From Ottowia oryzae (GTDB taxonomy: Bacteria; Pseudomonadota; Gammaproteobacteria; Burkholderiales; Burkholderiaceae_C): DNA of 64,000 bases. Where the stretch lies: the NCBI RefSeq assembly GCF_003008535.1, contig NZ_CP027666.1, forward strand, positions 3,523,501-3,587,500. The letters are read 5' to 3'. This document shows positions 18,788 to 26,003 of this stretch, in pieces; positions within the stretch are counted from its first letter, which is position 1, and the number at the start of each line of letters is the position of its first letter. The position numbers and the translations under genes are program-made. The notes under the pieces are model-generated. The model saw only the letters and a list, made by a program, of their open reading frames with translations, made no database searches and was not told where the DNA came from.

Positions 18788-19279
18788 ATGGGTACCCAAG
18801 CGATTTCCGACGCGGCGCTGAACGCTGCCGCCCCCCGCGCCGCAGCCAGCATCGTTGCCTCCAACGTCATTTATCTGGCGGATATGCCCGCTGGCGGCTC
18901 CATCCCGGCTTACCGCCGCGCCCGGTGGCGCGTGGCGGCCCCGGTCGACACCGGTTCGTCGTCCACAGCAGCAGGCTCGTCCGCTGCCCCGACTGCTCTA
19001 GCGCCTGCTTCGTGGGTGGCTGCAGCCCAACGCCGAGCCGCACAGCGTGTGGGCGGCGCCCCAAAGCCCCCTGCACCTGCCGAGACGCCTGCCCGCCCGC
19101 TACTTGCGACGGATGCCCCGGTGCGCAGCGTCGCGGCCGTAGGTAGGGCGGTGAGTGCGCCCAACCCCAGCCGTCCCGGCAGCCTGCGCCTGACGGGACG
19201 GCTGGTGGATGTCTGCGCCGAGCTGGAGCGCCTGGCCCGCGCCGAGGCGGTGGCCGACGCGATGGCGCTGCGCGCCTGA
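18788..19279 (+). CDS. Hypothetical protein, Ala/Pro-rich, 163 residues
   Basis: Starts at ATG 18788 with GAAAGG seven bases upstream. The sequence has an ordered N-terminal part (SIVASNVIYLADMPAGGSIP, then YRRARWRVAAP), a long Ala/Pro/Ser-rich low-complexity middle, and a predicted helix at the C terminus (LVDVCAELERLARAEAVADA). No family is recognised and there is no signal peptide. It lies 172 bases downstream of lexA on the same strand, without a terminator between, so it may be part of the damage response. Confidence 0.6.
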   Translation: MGTQAISDAALNAAAPRAAASIVASNVIYLADMPAGGSIPAYRRARWRVAAPVDTGSSSTAAGSSAAPTALAPASWVAAAQRRAAQRVGGAPKPPAPAETPARPLLATDAPVRSVAAVGRAVSAPNPSRPGSLRLTGRLVDVCAELERLARAEAVADAMALRA

Positions 19280-19827
19280 TCGGCCCACGGCGGGCGACAG
19301 CGCAGGACTGTCAACCAACAGCGGAGCGGCTCACACCCTGATCGGCCCATAACCAGCGCCTGACACGGATGCGCCTCAGGCCGCATGTTCGGTCTGCTGA
19401 GTGTTTGGCGCCGCAGCCCGCAACATTGCGCGAGGTGAACTCAGCCGTAGGCCGATGCGCATCAGCATCCAAAGCGGTCGGGGTCTCTGTGGCGTACGCA
19501 TCGTCCAGCGTGCGGCTAAGGGTTATTGCAGAGCATCGGGTGCATCGAGCGCGGCGCCTTGACGCCGCACCAACGCGCCTCGCCACTGCGCTGCGCACCG
19601 GCCCAACCCTGCACAGGCCGCGCGAAGACGCAAAGCGCCAGGTGCGGCCAGCGCAGCGCAGAGCGGCGCAGCCAGCCAGCCAGCCAGCCAGCCAGCCACA
19701 GCGGATCACGTTCCCGCGCACCGCGAGCAGCGCAGCCCCACTTCGATTTCGCCGCTCACCCTGCAGGCGCCACGGCCCTGGCGCGCCCGATCCCATGGCC
19801 GCTGCGCGGCGGCGGCACAATGGCGGG
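19280..19827. other. 550-base gap with a CAGC tetranucleotide run
   Basis: No credible gene. It includes seven exact CAGC repeats (19669-19696). The frame of the downstream dehydrogenase happens to be open through much of this region, but the composition is unlike a protein. Confidence 0.5.
19669..19696. repeat. Tetranucleotide microsatellite (CAGC)7
   Basis: Seven perfect CAGC units followed by CAC. It lies about 130 bases upstream of the 2-hydroxyacid dehydrogenase ATG and could change length by slippage. Confidence 0.9.
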
Positions 19828-20835
19828 ATGAATATCGTGATCCTCGACGACTATCAGGACGCCGTGCGCAAGCTGGCCGTGGCGACCAAGCTCGAGCCCC
19901 ATTCCGCCAAGGTCTATACCAACACCGTGAAGGGCCTGGGCCAGTTGTCGGTGCGGCTGCGCGATGCCGAGGTGATCGTGCTGATTCGCGAGCGCACCCA
20001 TATCACCCGCCAGCTGATTGAAAAGCTGCCGCGCCTGCGCATGATTTCGCAGACCGGGCGCGTGGGCAGCCACGTGGACGTGGCGGCGTGCACCGAGCGC
20101 GGCATCGCCGTGGCCGAAGGCGTGGGCTCGCCCGTGGCGCCGGCGGAGTTGACCTGGGCGCTGATCATGGCGGCGGCGCGCCGCCTGCCGCAGTACATCG
20201 GCAACCTCAAGCACGGCGCGTGGCAGCAGTCGGGGCTGAAATCCGCCTCTATGCCCGCCAATTTCGGGTTGGGCACGGCGCTGCGCGGGCGCGTGCTGGG
20301 CATTTGGGGCTACGGCCGGGTGGGGCAGCTGGTGGCGGGCTACGGCCGCGCCTTTGGCATGCAGGTGATGGTGTGGGGGTCGCCCGAATCCATGGCGCGC
20401 GCGCGCCATGACGGCTACGCCACCGCGCCCACGCGCGAGGAGTTCTTCGCGCTGTCGGACGTGCTGTCGCTGCATCTGCGGCTGAGCGACGCCACGCACC
20501 ACATGATCCGGCTCGCCGACCTGGGCCGCATGAAGCCGACGGCGCTGCTGGTCAACACCTCGCGCGCCGAACTGATCGAGCCTGACGCGCTGGTCAGCGC
20601 CCTGAACCGCGGGCGCCCCGGCATGGCCGCGGTGGACGTGTTCGAGAGCGAGCCCATCCTGCAAGGCCACGCGCTGCTGCGCCTGGAAAACTGCATCTGC
20701 ACGCCGCACATCGGCTACGTGGAGCTGGACAGCTATGAGCTGTACTTCGGCGCGGCGTTCGACAACGTGCTCAGCTACCTGCGCGGCACGCCGACGAACA
20801 TCGTCAACCCCGGCGCGCTGCAGGTCAGGCGCTAA
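19828..20835 (+). CDS. D-2-hydroxyacid dehydrogenase family protein
   Basis: 335 residues. Rossmann motif GIWGYGRVGQLVAGY (about 155-169) and the catalytic triad Arg (NTSRAEL), Glu (VFESEPIL) and His (CTPHIGY) are present. The family reduces 2-ketoacids or oxidises D-2-hydroxyacids with NAD(P). The ATG at 19828 starts the canonical MNIVILDDYQDAV. Substrate is not deducible; it resembles phosphoglycerate-dehydrogenase-like members lacking a regulatory domain. A 55-bp element follows its stop. Confidence 0.9.
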   Translation: MNIVILDDYQDAVRKLAVATKLEPHSAKVYTNTVKGLGQLSVRLRDAEVIVLIRERTHITRQLIEKLPRLRMISQTGRVGSHVDVAACTERGIAVAEGVGSPVAPAELTWALIMAAARRLPQYIGNLKHGAWQQSGLKSASMPANFGLGTALRGRVLGIWGYGRVGQLVAGYGRAFGMQVMVWGSPESMARARHDGYATAPTREEFFALSDVLSLHLRLSDATHHMIRLADLGRMKPTALLVNTSRAELIEPDALVSALNRGRPGMAAVDVFESEPILQGHALLRLENCICTPHIGYVELDSYELYFGAAFDNVLSYLRGTPTNIVNPGALQVRR

Positions 20836-20840
20836 GCATC

Positions 20841-20896
20841 TTTTAGGCCGCTGGCGCAGTCTCAGCCTGCGCTGGCAGCTACTTATCTGATAGCAA
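20841..20896 (-). repeat. Dispersed 55-bp element, copy 9
   Basis: Plus strand: TTTTAGGCCGCTGGCGC, loop, TGCGCTGGCAGCTAC, TGATAG. It lies five bases after the dehydrogenase stop. Confidence 0.8.
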
Positions 20897-20942
20897 CCAG
20901 CGTTGATGAACTGGCGCGCCATGCTGCCCCATAATTCAGCGC

Positions 20943-22472
20943 ATGAGCACTTCAGCCCCCCTCTTCACCACCGTCGGCATCGTCGGCACCGGCGCCATGG
21001 GCCGCGGCATCGCCCAGATTGCGGCGCAGGCCGGCAGCACCGTCGTTCTTTTTGACACCCAGGCCGCCGCCGTCGAAAAAGCGCGCGAAGCGCTGGGCGC
21101 GCAGTGGAACAAGCTGGTTGAAAAAGGCCGCCTGACGCCCGAGCAGGCCACCGCGCAGAAAGAGCGCCTGAAGGCCGCCGCCACGCTGGCCGACCTGGCC
21201 GGGTGCGACCTGGTGGTCGAAGCAGTGGTCGAGCGGCTGGACGTCAAGAAGAGCCTGTTCGCCGAGTTGGAAGACATCGTGGCGCCCACCGCCGTGCTGG
21301 CCACCAACACCTCGTCGCTGTCGGTGACGGCCATTGCGGCGGGGCTGAAGCGCCCGCAGCAGTTTGCCGGCTACCACTTCTTCAACCCGGTGCCGCTGAT
21401 GAAGGTGGTGGAAGTGATCGCCGGGCTGAAAACCTCGCCCGACGTGTGCCGCCAGCTGGCCGACTACGCGCGCCAGATGGGCCACACCCCGGTGCAGGCG
21501 GGCGACACGCCTGGCTTCATCGTTAACCACGCCGGGCGCGGCTACGGCACCGAGGCGCTGCGCATCGTCAGCGAAGGCGTGACCGATTTCGCCACGATCG
21601 ACCGCATCCTGAAAGACCAGGTGGGCTTCAAGCTGGGCCCGTTCGAGCTGATGGATTTGACCGCGCTGGACGTGTCGCACCCGGTGATGGAATCCATCTA
21701 CCGCCAGTACTACGAAGAGCCGCGCTTTCGCCCCAGCGTGATCACCGCGCAGCGCCTGGCGGGCGGCGTGCTGGGCAAGAAGGTGGGCGACGGCTTTTAC
21801 AGCTACGTCGACGGCGCCGCGCAGATCGCGCCCGAGCCTCCCGTGCCCGTGGTGGCCGAAATGCCGCCGGTGTGGGTGTCGACCCGCGCCGCGCGCCGGG
21901 CTGAGCTGTACCAGCTGCTCAAAGACCTGGGCGCGAAGATCGAGACGGGCCAATCGCCCTCGCCCCAGGCGCTGACGCTGGTAGCGCCGCTGGGCTTTGA
22001 CGTGACCACCGTCGCCGTGGTGGAGCGGCTGGACCCGGCGCGCACCGTGGGCATCGACATGCTGATCGACGACAGCGCCACCAAGCGCCGCGTGCTGGCC
22101 ACCAACCCGGCCACGCGCGCCGACATGCGCGACGCCGCGCACGCGCTGTTCGCGCGCGATGGCAAGCCCGTCAGCGTGATCCGCGATTCGGGCGGCTTTG
22201 TCACCCAGCGCGTGGTGGCCACCATCATCAACATCGCGGCGGACATGTGCCAGCAGCGCGTGTGCACGCCCAAAGACCTGGAAACCGCCGTCACCCTGGG
22301 CCTGGGCTACCCGCTGGGGCCCTTGGCCATGGGCGACAAGTTCGGCCCCACCAACGTGTTGGAAGTGCTGTTCAACCTGCAAACCGTCTACGGCGACCCG
22401 CGCTACCGCCCCAGCCCCTGGCTGCGCCGCCGCGGCGCCATCGGGCTGAGCCTGATGCACGAGGAAGAGTAA
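20943..22472 (+). CDS. 3-hydroxyacyl-CoA dehydrogenase
   Basis: 509 residues, the double-domain size of PaaH/PaaC-type enzymes. NAD-binding GIVGTGAMGRGIAQIAA at the N terminus; catalytic His in AGYHFFNPVPLMKVVEVI; GDTPGFIVNHAGRGYG begins the first C-terminal helical domain; a second copy of the C-terminal domain occupies about residues 330-500 (GGFVTQRVVATIINIAADMC). It oxidises 3-hydroxyacyl-CoA with NAD in fatty-acid or phenylacetate breakdown. The other paa genes are absent, so a general role in acyl-CoA catabolism is the safer call. Confidence 0.93.
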   Translation: MSTSAPLFTTVGIVGTGAMGRGIAQIAAQAGSTVVLFDTQAAAVEKAREALGAQWNKLVEKGRLTPEQATAQKERLKAAATLADLAGCDLVVEAVVERLDVKKSLFAELEDIVAPTAVLATNTSSLSVTAIAAGLKRPQQFAGYHFFNPVPLMKVVEVIAGLKTSPDVCRQLADYARQMGHTPVQAGDTPGFIVNHAGRGYGTEALRIVSEGVTDFATIDRILKDQVGFKLGPFELMDLTALDVSHPVMESIYRQYYEEPRFRPSVITAQRLAGGVLGKKVGDGFYSYVDGAAQIAPEPPVPVVAEMPPVWVSTRAARRAELYQLLKDLGAKIETGQSPSPQALTLVAPLGFDVTTVAVVERLDPARTVGIDMLIDDSATKRRVLATNPATRADMRDAAHALFARDGKPVSVIRDSGGFVTQRVVATIINIAADMCQQRVCTPKDLETAVTLGLGYPLGPLAMGDKFGPTNVLEVLFNLQTVYGDPRYRPSPWLRRRGAIGLSLMHEEE

Positions 22473-22482
22473 GCAACACCCC

Positions 22483-22546
22483 CTGAGCCGCTGACGCGGC
22501 TTCCCCTCTGCTGCGCGAGGGGGACAACGCCGATGCCCGGCGCGGG
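22483..22546 (+). repeat. Second dispersed repeat family, copy a
   Basis: CCCCCTGAGCCGCTGACGCGG, then CTTCCCCTCT, GCGCGAGGGGGACAACGCC. A related, inverted copy lies at 53533-53577. Confidence 0.6.
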
Positions 22547-22555
22547 TCCGGGCAT
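22533..22555. other. GC-rich hairpin after the 3-hydroxyacyl-CoA dehydrogenase gene
   Basis: ATGCCCGG, loop, CCGGGCAT without a T run; it may slow or protect transcript ends but is not a canonical terminator. Confidence 0.4.
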
Positions 22556-22657
22556 GGCGTTCGTTGATGGGGCGTGCGCTTGGCGGGCGTTTGAGACAGT
22601 GCCAGCGTCTTCGGCAGCCACCGACTGTGGCGTAGCGCCCGGGCGTTGGACTTGTGG

Positions 22658-22715
22658 TCAAATCGGCCTCAAGCGCTTGCTGACAGCGCGCCAGCAGCTA
22701 CTCAAGTGATAGCAA
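22658..22715 (-). repeat. Dispersed 55-bp element, copy 10
   Basis: Plus strand: AAATCGGCCTCAAGCGC, loop, GCGCGCCAGCAGCTAC, GTGATAGC. It ends 20 bases before the next start codon. Confidence 0.8.
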
Positions 22716-22735
22716 ATGTCGCCAAGGAGACTTCG

Positions 22736-23029
22736 ATGAGCATCACACCCAAAGACGGTGACTTCGCCAAAGCACTGGATGACTTGGCCAAGGCCAAGCC
22801 GGGGCCCACGGCCGACTCGGCCACGACGCCGCAGCCGCTGATCGCCGACGAAGGCGCCCTGCTGCAGGCCGAGATCGACCGCGCGCTGCTGCCCGGCACC
22901 GGCCGCACGCCCGAAGAGCTGCAGCAGATCGCCGAGCTGGACGAGCTGCCCCCGCTCAGCGACGAAGAACTGGCCCGCCAGGCCGAGGCCGCGCCCGGCG
23001 CTGACGGCGACCCTTCCACGCCCGAATAA
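22736..23029 (+). CDS. Hypothetical acidic protein, 97 residues
   Basis: ATG 22736 preceded by AAGGAGA. The protein is rich in Asp/Glu with an Ala/Pro/Thr stretch in the middle and predicted helices (EGALLQAEIDRAL; PEELQQIAELDEL). No family, signal or membrane segment is recognised. Codon use is normal for the window, so it is likely real. It lies just after a 55-bp element and 110 bases before the crotonase gene. Confidence 0.6.
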   Translation: MSITPKDGDFAKALDDLAKAKPGPTADSATTPQPLIADEGALLQAEIDRALLPGTGRTPEELQQIAELDELPPLSDEELARQAEAAPGADGDPSTPE

Positions 23030-23140
23030 GCGGCCCCCACCGCTGCCCAACGCCCCCCAGAATCCGGCGCCGCGCCGCAGCAGCCCGCGCCGCCACGCCC
23101 GCCCTGCCCCGATGTTTGCAACCCTGAAGGAATGCGCCGC

Positions 23141-23920
23141 ATGACCGCCGAACTGCGCAGCGTGGTGGATGGCCGCACCATGGTGCTGACCATCCACAAT
23201 CCCGAACACCGCAACGCCCTGGGCCCCGAGATGTACGCCGCGGGCGTCGAGGCGCTGAACGTGGCCGAATCCAACCCCGAGGTGCGCTGCGTCGTCATCC
23301 GCGGCGAAGGCGAATCCTTTTGCGCCGGCGGCAACCTGCAGCGGCTGCAGGCCAACCGGCAAAAGCCGCCCGAAGTGCAGGCGCAAAGCATCGAGAACCT
23401 GCACAACTGGATCGAGGCCATCCGCGCCTTTCCCAAGCCCGTCATCGCCGCCGTGGAAGGCCCGGCCGCGGGCGCCGGGTTTTCGCTGGCGCTGGCGTGC
23501 GACCTGATCGTGGCCGCACGCAACGCGGTGTTCGTCATGGCCTACAGCAGCGTGGCCCTGTCGCCCGACGGCGGTGGCAGCTGGAGCCTGGCGCGCGCCC
23601 TGCCCCGCCAGCTGGTGACCGAGCTGCTGATGGCGGGCGAGCGCCTGGGCGCCCAGCGCCTGCACGAGTTGGGCGTGGTCAACCGCCTGTGCGACGCTGG
23701 CCAGGCGCTCACCACCGCGCTGGCCTGGTCCGAACACCTGGCCGACCGCGCACCCAACGTGCTGACCAGCATCAAGGAACTGGTGGGCGAGGCGGGCCAG
23801 CAAAGCCTGCACGAACATTTGGCGATGGAGCGCGATCACTTCGTGCGCAACCTGCACCACGCCAATGGCGGCATCGGCATTGCGGCCTTTCTGGCCAAAG
23901 AAAAGCCGCGCTACGAATAA
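23141..23920 (+). CDS. Enoyl-CoA hydratase/isomerase (crotonase) family protein
   Basis: 259 residues. Oxyanion-hole segments FCAGGNLQRL and EGPAAGAGFSLALACDL, and a catalytic acidic residue in LSPDGGGSW, where PaaG-like isomerases carry Asp. Likely hydrates or isomerises an enoyl-CoA in the cytoplasm. ATG 23141 is preferred because GAAGGA lies at proper distance; an in-frame ATG at 23132 sits directly on that site. Neighbouring 3-hydroxyacyl-CoA and acyl-CoA dehydrogenases suggest acyl-CoA catabolism. Confidence 0.9.
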   Translation: MTAELRSVVDGRTMVLTIHNPEHRNALGPEMYAAGVEALNVAESNPEVRCVVIRGEGESFCAGGNLQRLQANRQKPPEVQAQSIENLHNWIEAIRAFPKPVIAAVEGPAAGAGFSLALACDLIVAARNAVFVMAYSSVALSPDGGGSWSLARALPRQLVTELLMAGERLGAQRLHELGVVNRLCDAGQALTTALAWSEHLADRAPNVLTSIKELVGEAGQQSLHEHLAMERDHFVRNLHHANGGIGIAAFLAKEKPRYE

Positions 23921-23967
23921 AAGAGCAGCTGGCGCAAGCTGCACGGGCGCCAGCGGCCAGTTTGATC
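23917..23967 (+). repeat. Dispersed 55-bp element, copy 11
   Basis: AGAGCAGCTGGCGC, loop, GGGCGCCAGCGGCCAGTTTGAT, immediately after the crotonase stop. Confidence 0.65.
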
Positions 23968-24002
23968 TGTACCCACGGTGGTACGGCGCGCGTTGAGCCG
24001 CG

Positions 24003-24046
24003 CCCGCACTGCACCCGCACTGCACCCGCGCTGCAGCCGCACTGAG
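24003..24046. repeat. Four 11-bp direct repeats upstream of the Crp-family gene
   Basis: Units CCCGCACTGCA (twice exact), CCCGCGCTGCA and GCCGCACTGAG follow each other without gap, one per helical turn, 58 bases before the regulator start. Confidence 0.8.
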
Positions 24047-24104
24047 GGGCCGCAGGTCTCCGGCGCGACAATCACCGGATTCGAAGTCACCCAAAAGACA
24101 GACC

Positions 24105-24824
24105 ATGGACGACCCCATTCTTACTATGGAGGAACGTGAGGCGATCAACACCGGTCGCTGGTTTTCCTCCCTCTCTCCTTCGCTTCGGCACGACATACTT
24201 CGATGCGCCTTTGTCAGACGCTACCAAGACGGCGACTTGATCGCCGCCCGCGGCGAGCCACCCGATCAATGGATCGCGTGTGCCAAGGGAGCGGTGCGGG
24301 TGTCGTCCACCACGCTGACGGGCAAGCAGATCACGCTGACCTACGTCGAGCCGGGCATCTGGTTTGGCGACGTGGCGATCTTCGACGGCGACCGGCGCAC
24401 GCACGATGCGTATGCGCACGGGGCCACCACCATCCTGAACGTGGCGCGTGCCGACTTCCAGAAAATTCTGGCGCTGCATCCCGAGCTGTACGAAGCGCTG
24501 CTCAAGCTGCAGGCGCGGCGCATCCGGCTGCTGTTCGGGCAGGTGGAAGACCTCAACACCTTGCCGCTGCGCGCGCGCCTGGCCAAGCAGATCGGGCACC
24601 TGATCCGCAGCTACGGCGTGCCCAGCCTGTCGTCGCACGACGAATGGCGCATCACCCTGCAGCTGGCGCAGGAAGAGCTGGCGCAGCTGCTGGGCGCATC
24701 GCGCCAGCGCGTGAACCAGGAGCTCAAGACCATGGAGCGCGAGGGCGTGATCCGGGTCGAGCCGGGCGGCCTGGTGGTGTGCGACCGCTACGCGCTGCAG
24801 CGCATCAGCGAAGCCGATCAGTAG
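24105..24824 (+). CDS. Crp/Fnr-family transcriptional regulator
   Basis: 239 residues. An N-terminal cyclic-nucleotide-binding-like beta-barrel (about 35-140: YVEPGIWFGDVAIFDGDRRT) and a C-terminal winged helix-turn-helix (LAQEELAQLLGASRQRVNQE, about 187-206). The FNR iron-sulfur cysteine set is not seen, so it is more Crp-like; effector unknown. Its position between beta-oxidation-type genes suggests it controls them. The 11-bp direct repeats just upstream may be part of its control region. Confidence 0.9.
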   Translation: MDDPILTMEEREAINTGRWFSSLSPSLRHDILRCAFVRRYQDGDLIAARGEPPDQWIACAKGAVRVSSTTLTGKQITLTYVEPGIWFGDVAIFDGDRRTHDAYAHGATTILNVARADFQKILALHPELYEALLKLQARRIRLLFGQVEDLNTLPLRARLAKQIGHLIRSYGVPSLSSHDEWRITLQLAQEELAQLLGASRQRVNQELKTMEREGVIRVEPGGLVVCDRYALQRISEADQ

Positions 24825-24855
24825 TTCTTCAACCCCTCAGCCCTGTTGCCCCCGC

Positions 24856-25941
24856 ATGACCGATCCGAACAAGTTCGAGGGCACCCGCCCGGTTGCCGAA
24901 GCCCATCAATTCGACACGCAGGCCCTGACCGCCTGGCTTGAGAAGAACCTGGAGGGCTTCGCCGGGCCGCTGACGGTGGAGATGTTCAAGGGCGGCCAAT
25001 CCAACCCCACCTACAAGCTGATCACGCCCGGGCGCAGCTACGTGATGCGCGCCAAGCCCGGCCCGGTGGCCAAGCTGCTGCCCTCGGCGCACGCCATCGA
25101 GCGCGAATTCGCCGTGATGCGCGGCCTGCACGGCACCGACGTGCCCGTGCCGCGCATGCTGGCGCTGTGCGAAGACGAATCCGTCATCGGCCGCGCCTTC
25201 TACATCATGGAATTCATGCAGGGCCGCGTGCTGTGGGACCAGTCCCTGCCCGGCATGACGCAGGCCCAGCGCGGCGACATCTACAACGAGATGAACCGCG
25301 TCATTGCCGCGCTGCACACGGTGGACTACAAGGCCCGCGGCCTTGAGAACTACGGCAAGCCCGGCAACTATTTCGAGCGCCAGATCGGCCGCTGGAGCAA
25401 GCAGTACCTGGCGTCCGTCACCCAGCCCATCCCCGAGATGGACCGGCTGATCGAATGGCTGCCGGCGCACATGCCCGCCAGCGCCCGCGACGACCGGCTG
25501 ACCAGCATCGTGCACGGCGACTACCGGCTGGACAACCTGATGTTCCACCCCACCGAGCCGCGCGCGCTGGCCGTGCTCGATTGGGAGCTGTCCACGCTGG
25601 GCCACCCGCTGGCCGACTTCAGCTACCACTGCATGTCCTGGCACATCCCGCCGGGCACCTTCCGCGGCATTGGCGGGTTGAACCTGGCCGAGCTGGGCAT
25701 CCCTTCCGAGCAGGACTACATCCGCCAGTACTGCGAGCGCACCGGCTTCACCACGCCCGAGGCGCTGGCGCCCGACTGGAACTTCTACCTGGCCTACAAC
25801 ATGTTCCGCATCGCGGCCATCCTGCAAGGCATTGCCAAGCGGGTGGAAGCGGGCACCGCCAGCAGCGCCGAGGCCAAGGCCAGCGGCGCGGGCGCCCGGC
25901 CCATGGCCGAACTGGCGTGGGGCTTTGCTCAAAAAGCATAG
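24856..25941 (+). CDS. Aminoglycoside-phosphotransferase-like kinase, LvaA/ACAD10-N-terminal type
   Basis: 361 residues. APH-fold kinase motifs: GGQSNPTYKL near 50 (nucleotide loop), catalytic HGDYRLDNLMF (His-Gly-Asp...Asn) and magnesium-binding LAVLDWELST. Members beside acyl-CoA dehydrogenases phosphorylate the hydroxyl of 4-hydroxyacyl-CoA (LvaA; the N-terminal domain of ACAD10/11). Here an acyl-CoA dehydrogenase gene follows after 62 bases, supporting that role; resistance to aminoglycosides is unlikely. The final codons and the stop (TAG 25939-25941) lie inside a 55-bp element. Confidence 0.85.
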   Translation: MTDPNKFEGTRPVAEAHQFDTQALTAWLEKNLEGFAGPLTVEMFKGGQSNPTYKLITPGRSYVMRAKPGPVAKLLPSAHAIEREFAVMRGLHGTDVPVPRMLALCEDESVIGRAFYIMEFMQGRVLWDQSLPGMTQAQRGDIYNEMNRVIAALHTVDYKARGLENYGKPGNYFERQIGRWSKQYLASVTQPIPEMDRLIEWLPAHMPASARDDRLTSIVHGDYRLDNLMFHPTEPRALAVLDWELSTLGHPLADFSYHCMSWHIPPGTFRGIGGLNLAELGIPSEQDYIRQYCERTGFTTPEALAPDWNFYLAYNMFRIAAILQGIAKRVEAGTASSAEAKASGAGARPMAELAWGFAQKA

Positions 25942-25986
25942 CTGCCTGCGCCCATCTGGCGCCGACCACGGCGCTTTTTAATAGTC
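25930..25986 (+). repeat. Dispersed 55-bp element, copy 12, supplying a stop codon
   Basis: CAAAAAGCATAGCTGCCTGCG, loop, TGGCGCCGACC, TTTTTAATAGTC. The TAG in CATAGCTG is the stop of the kinase gene. Confidence 0.75.
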
Positions 25987-26003
25987 AAAGCAAGGACGAG
26001 ACG

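Noticed and set aside
19369..19827. N-terminal extension of the 2-hydroxyacid dehydrogenase through the CAGC run
   Set aside because: The extension is Arg/Ala-rich with no similarity, and MNIVILDDY is the normal family N terminus.
24003..24046. CRISPR-like array at the 11-bp direct repeats
   Set aside because: Units are contiguous with no spacers and far shorter than CRISPR repeats; no cas genes are present.
24856..25941. Aminoglycoside resistance gene
   Set aside because: The APH fold is shared with acyl-CoA-linked kinases, and the neighbouring acyl-CoA dehydrogenase argues for metabolism.
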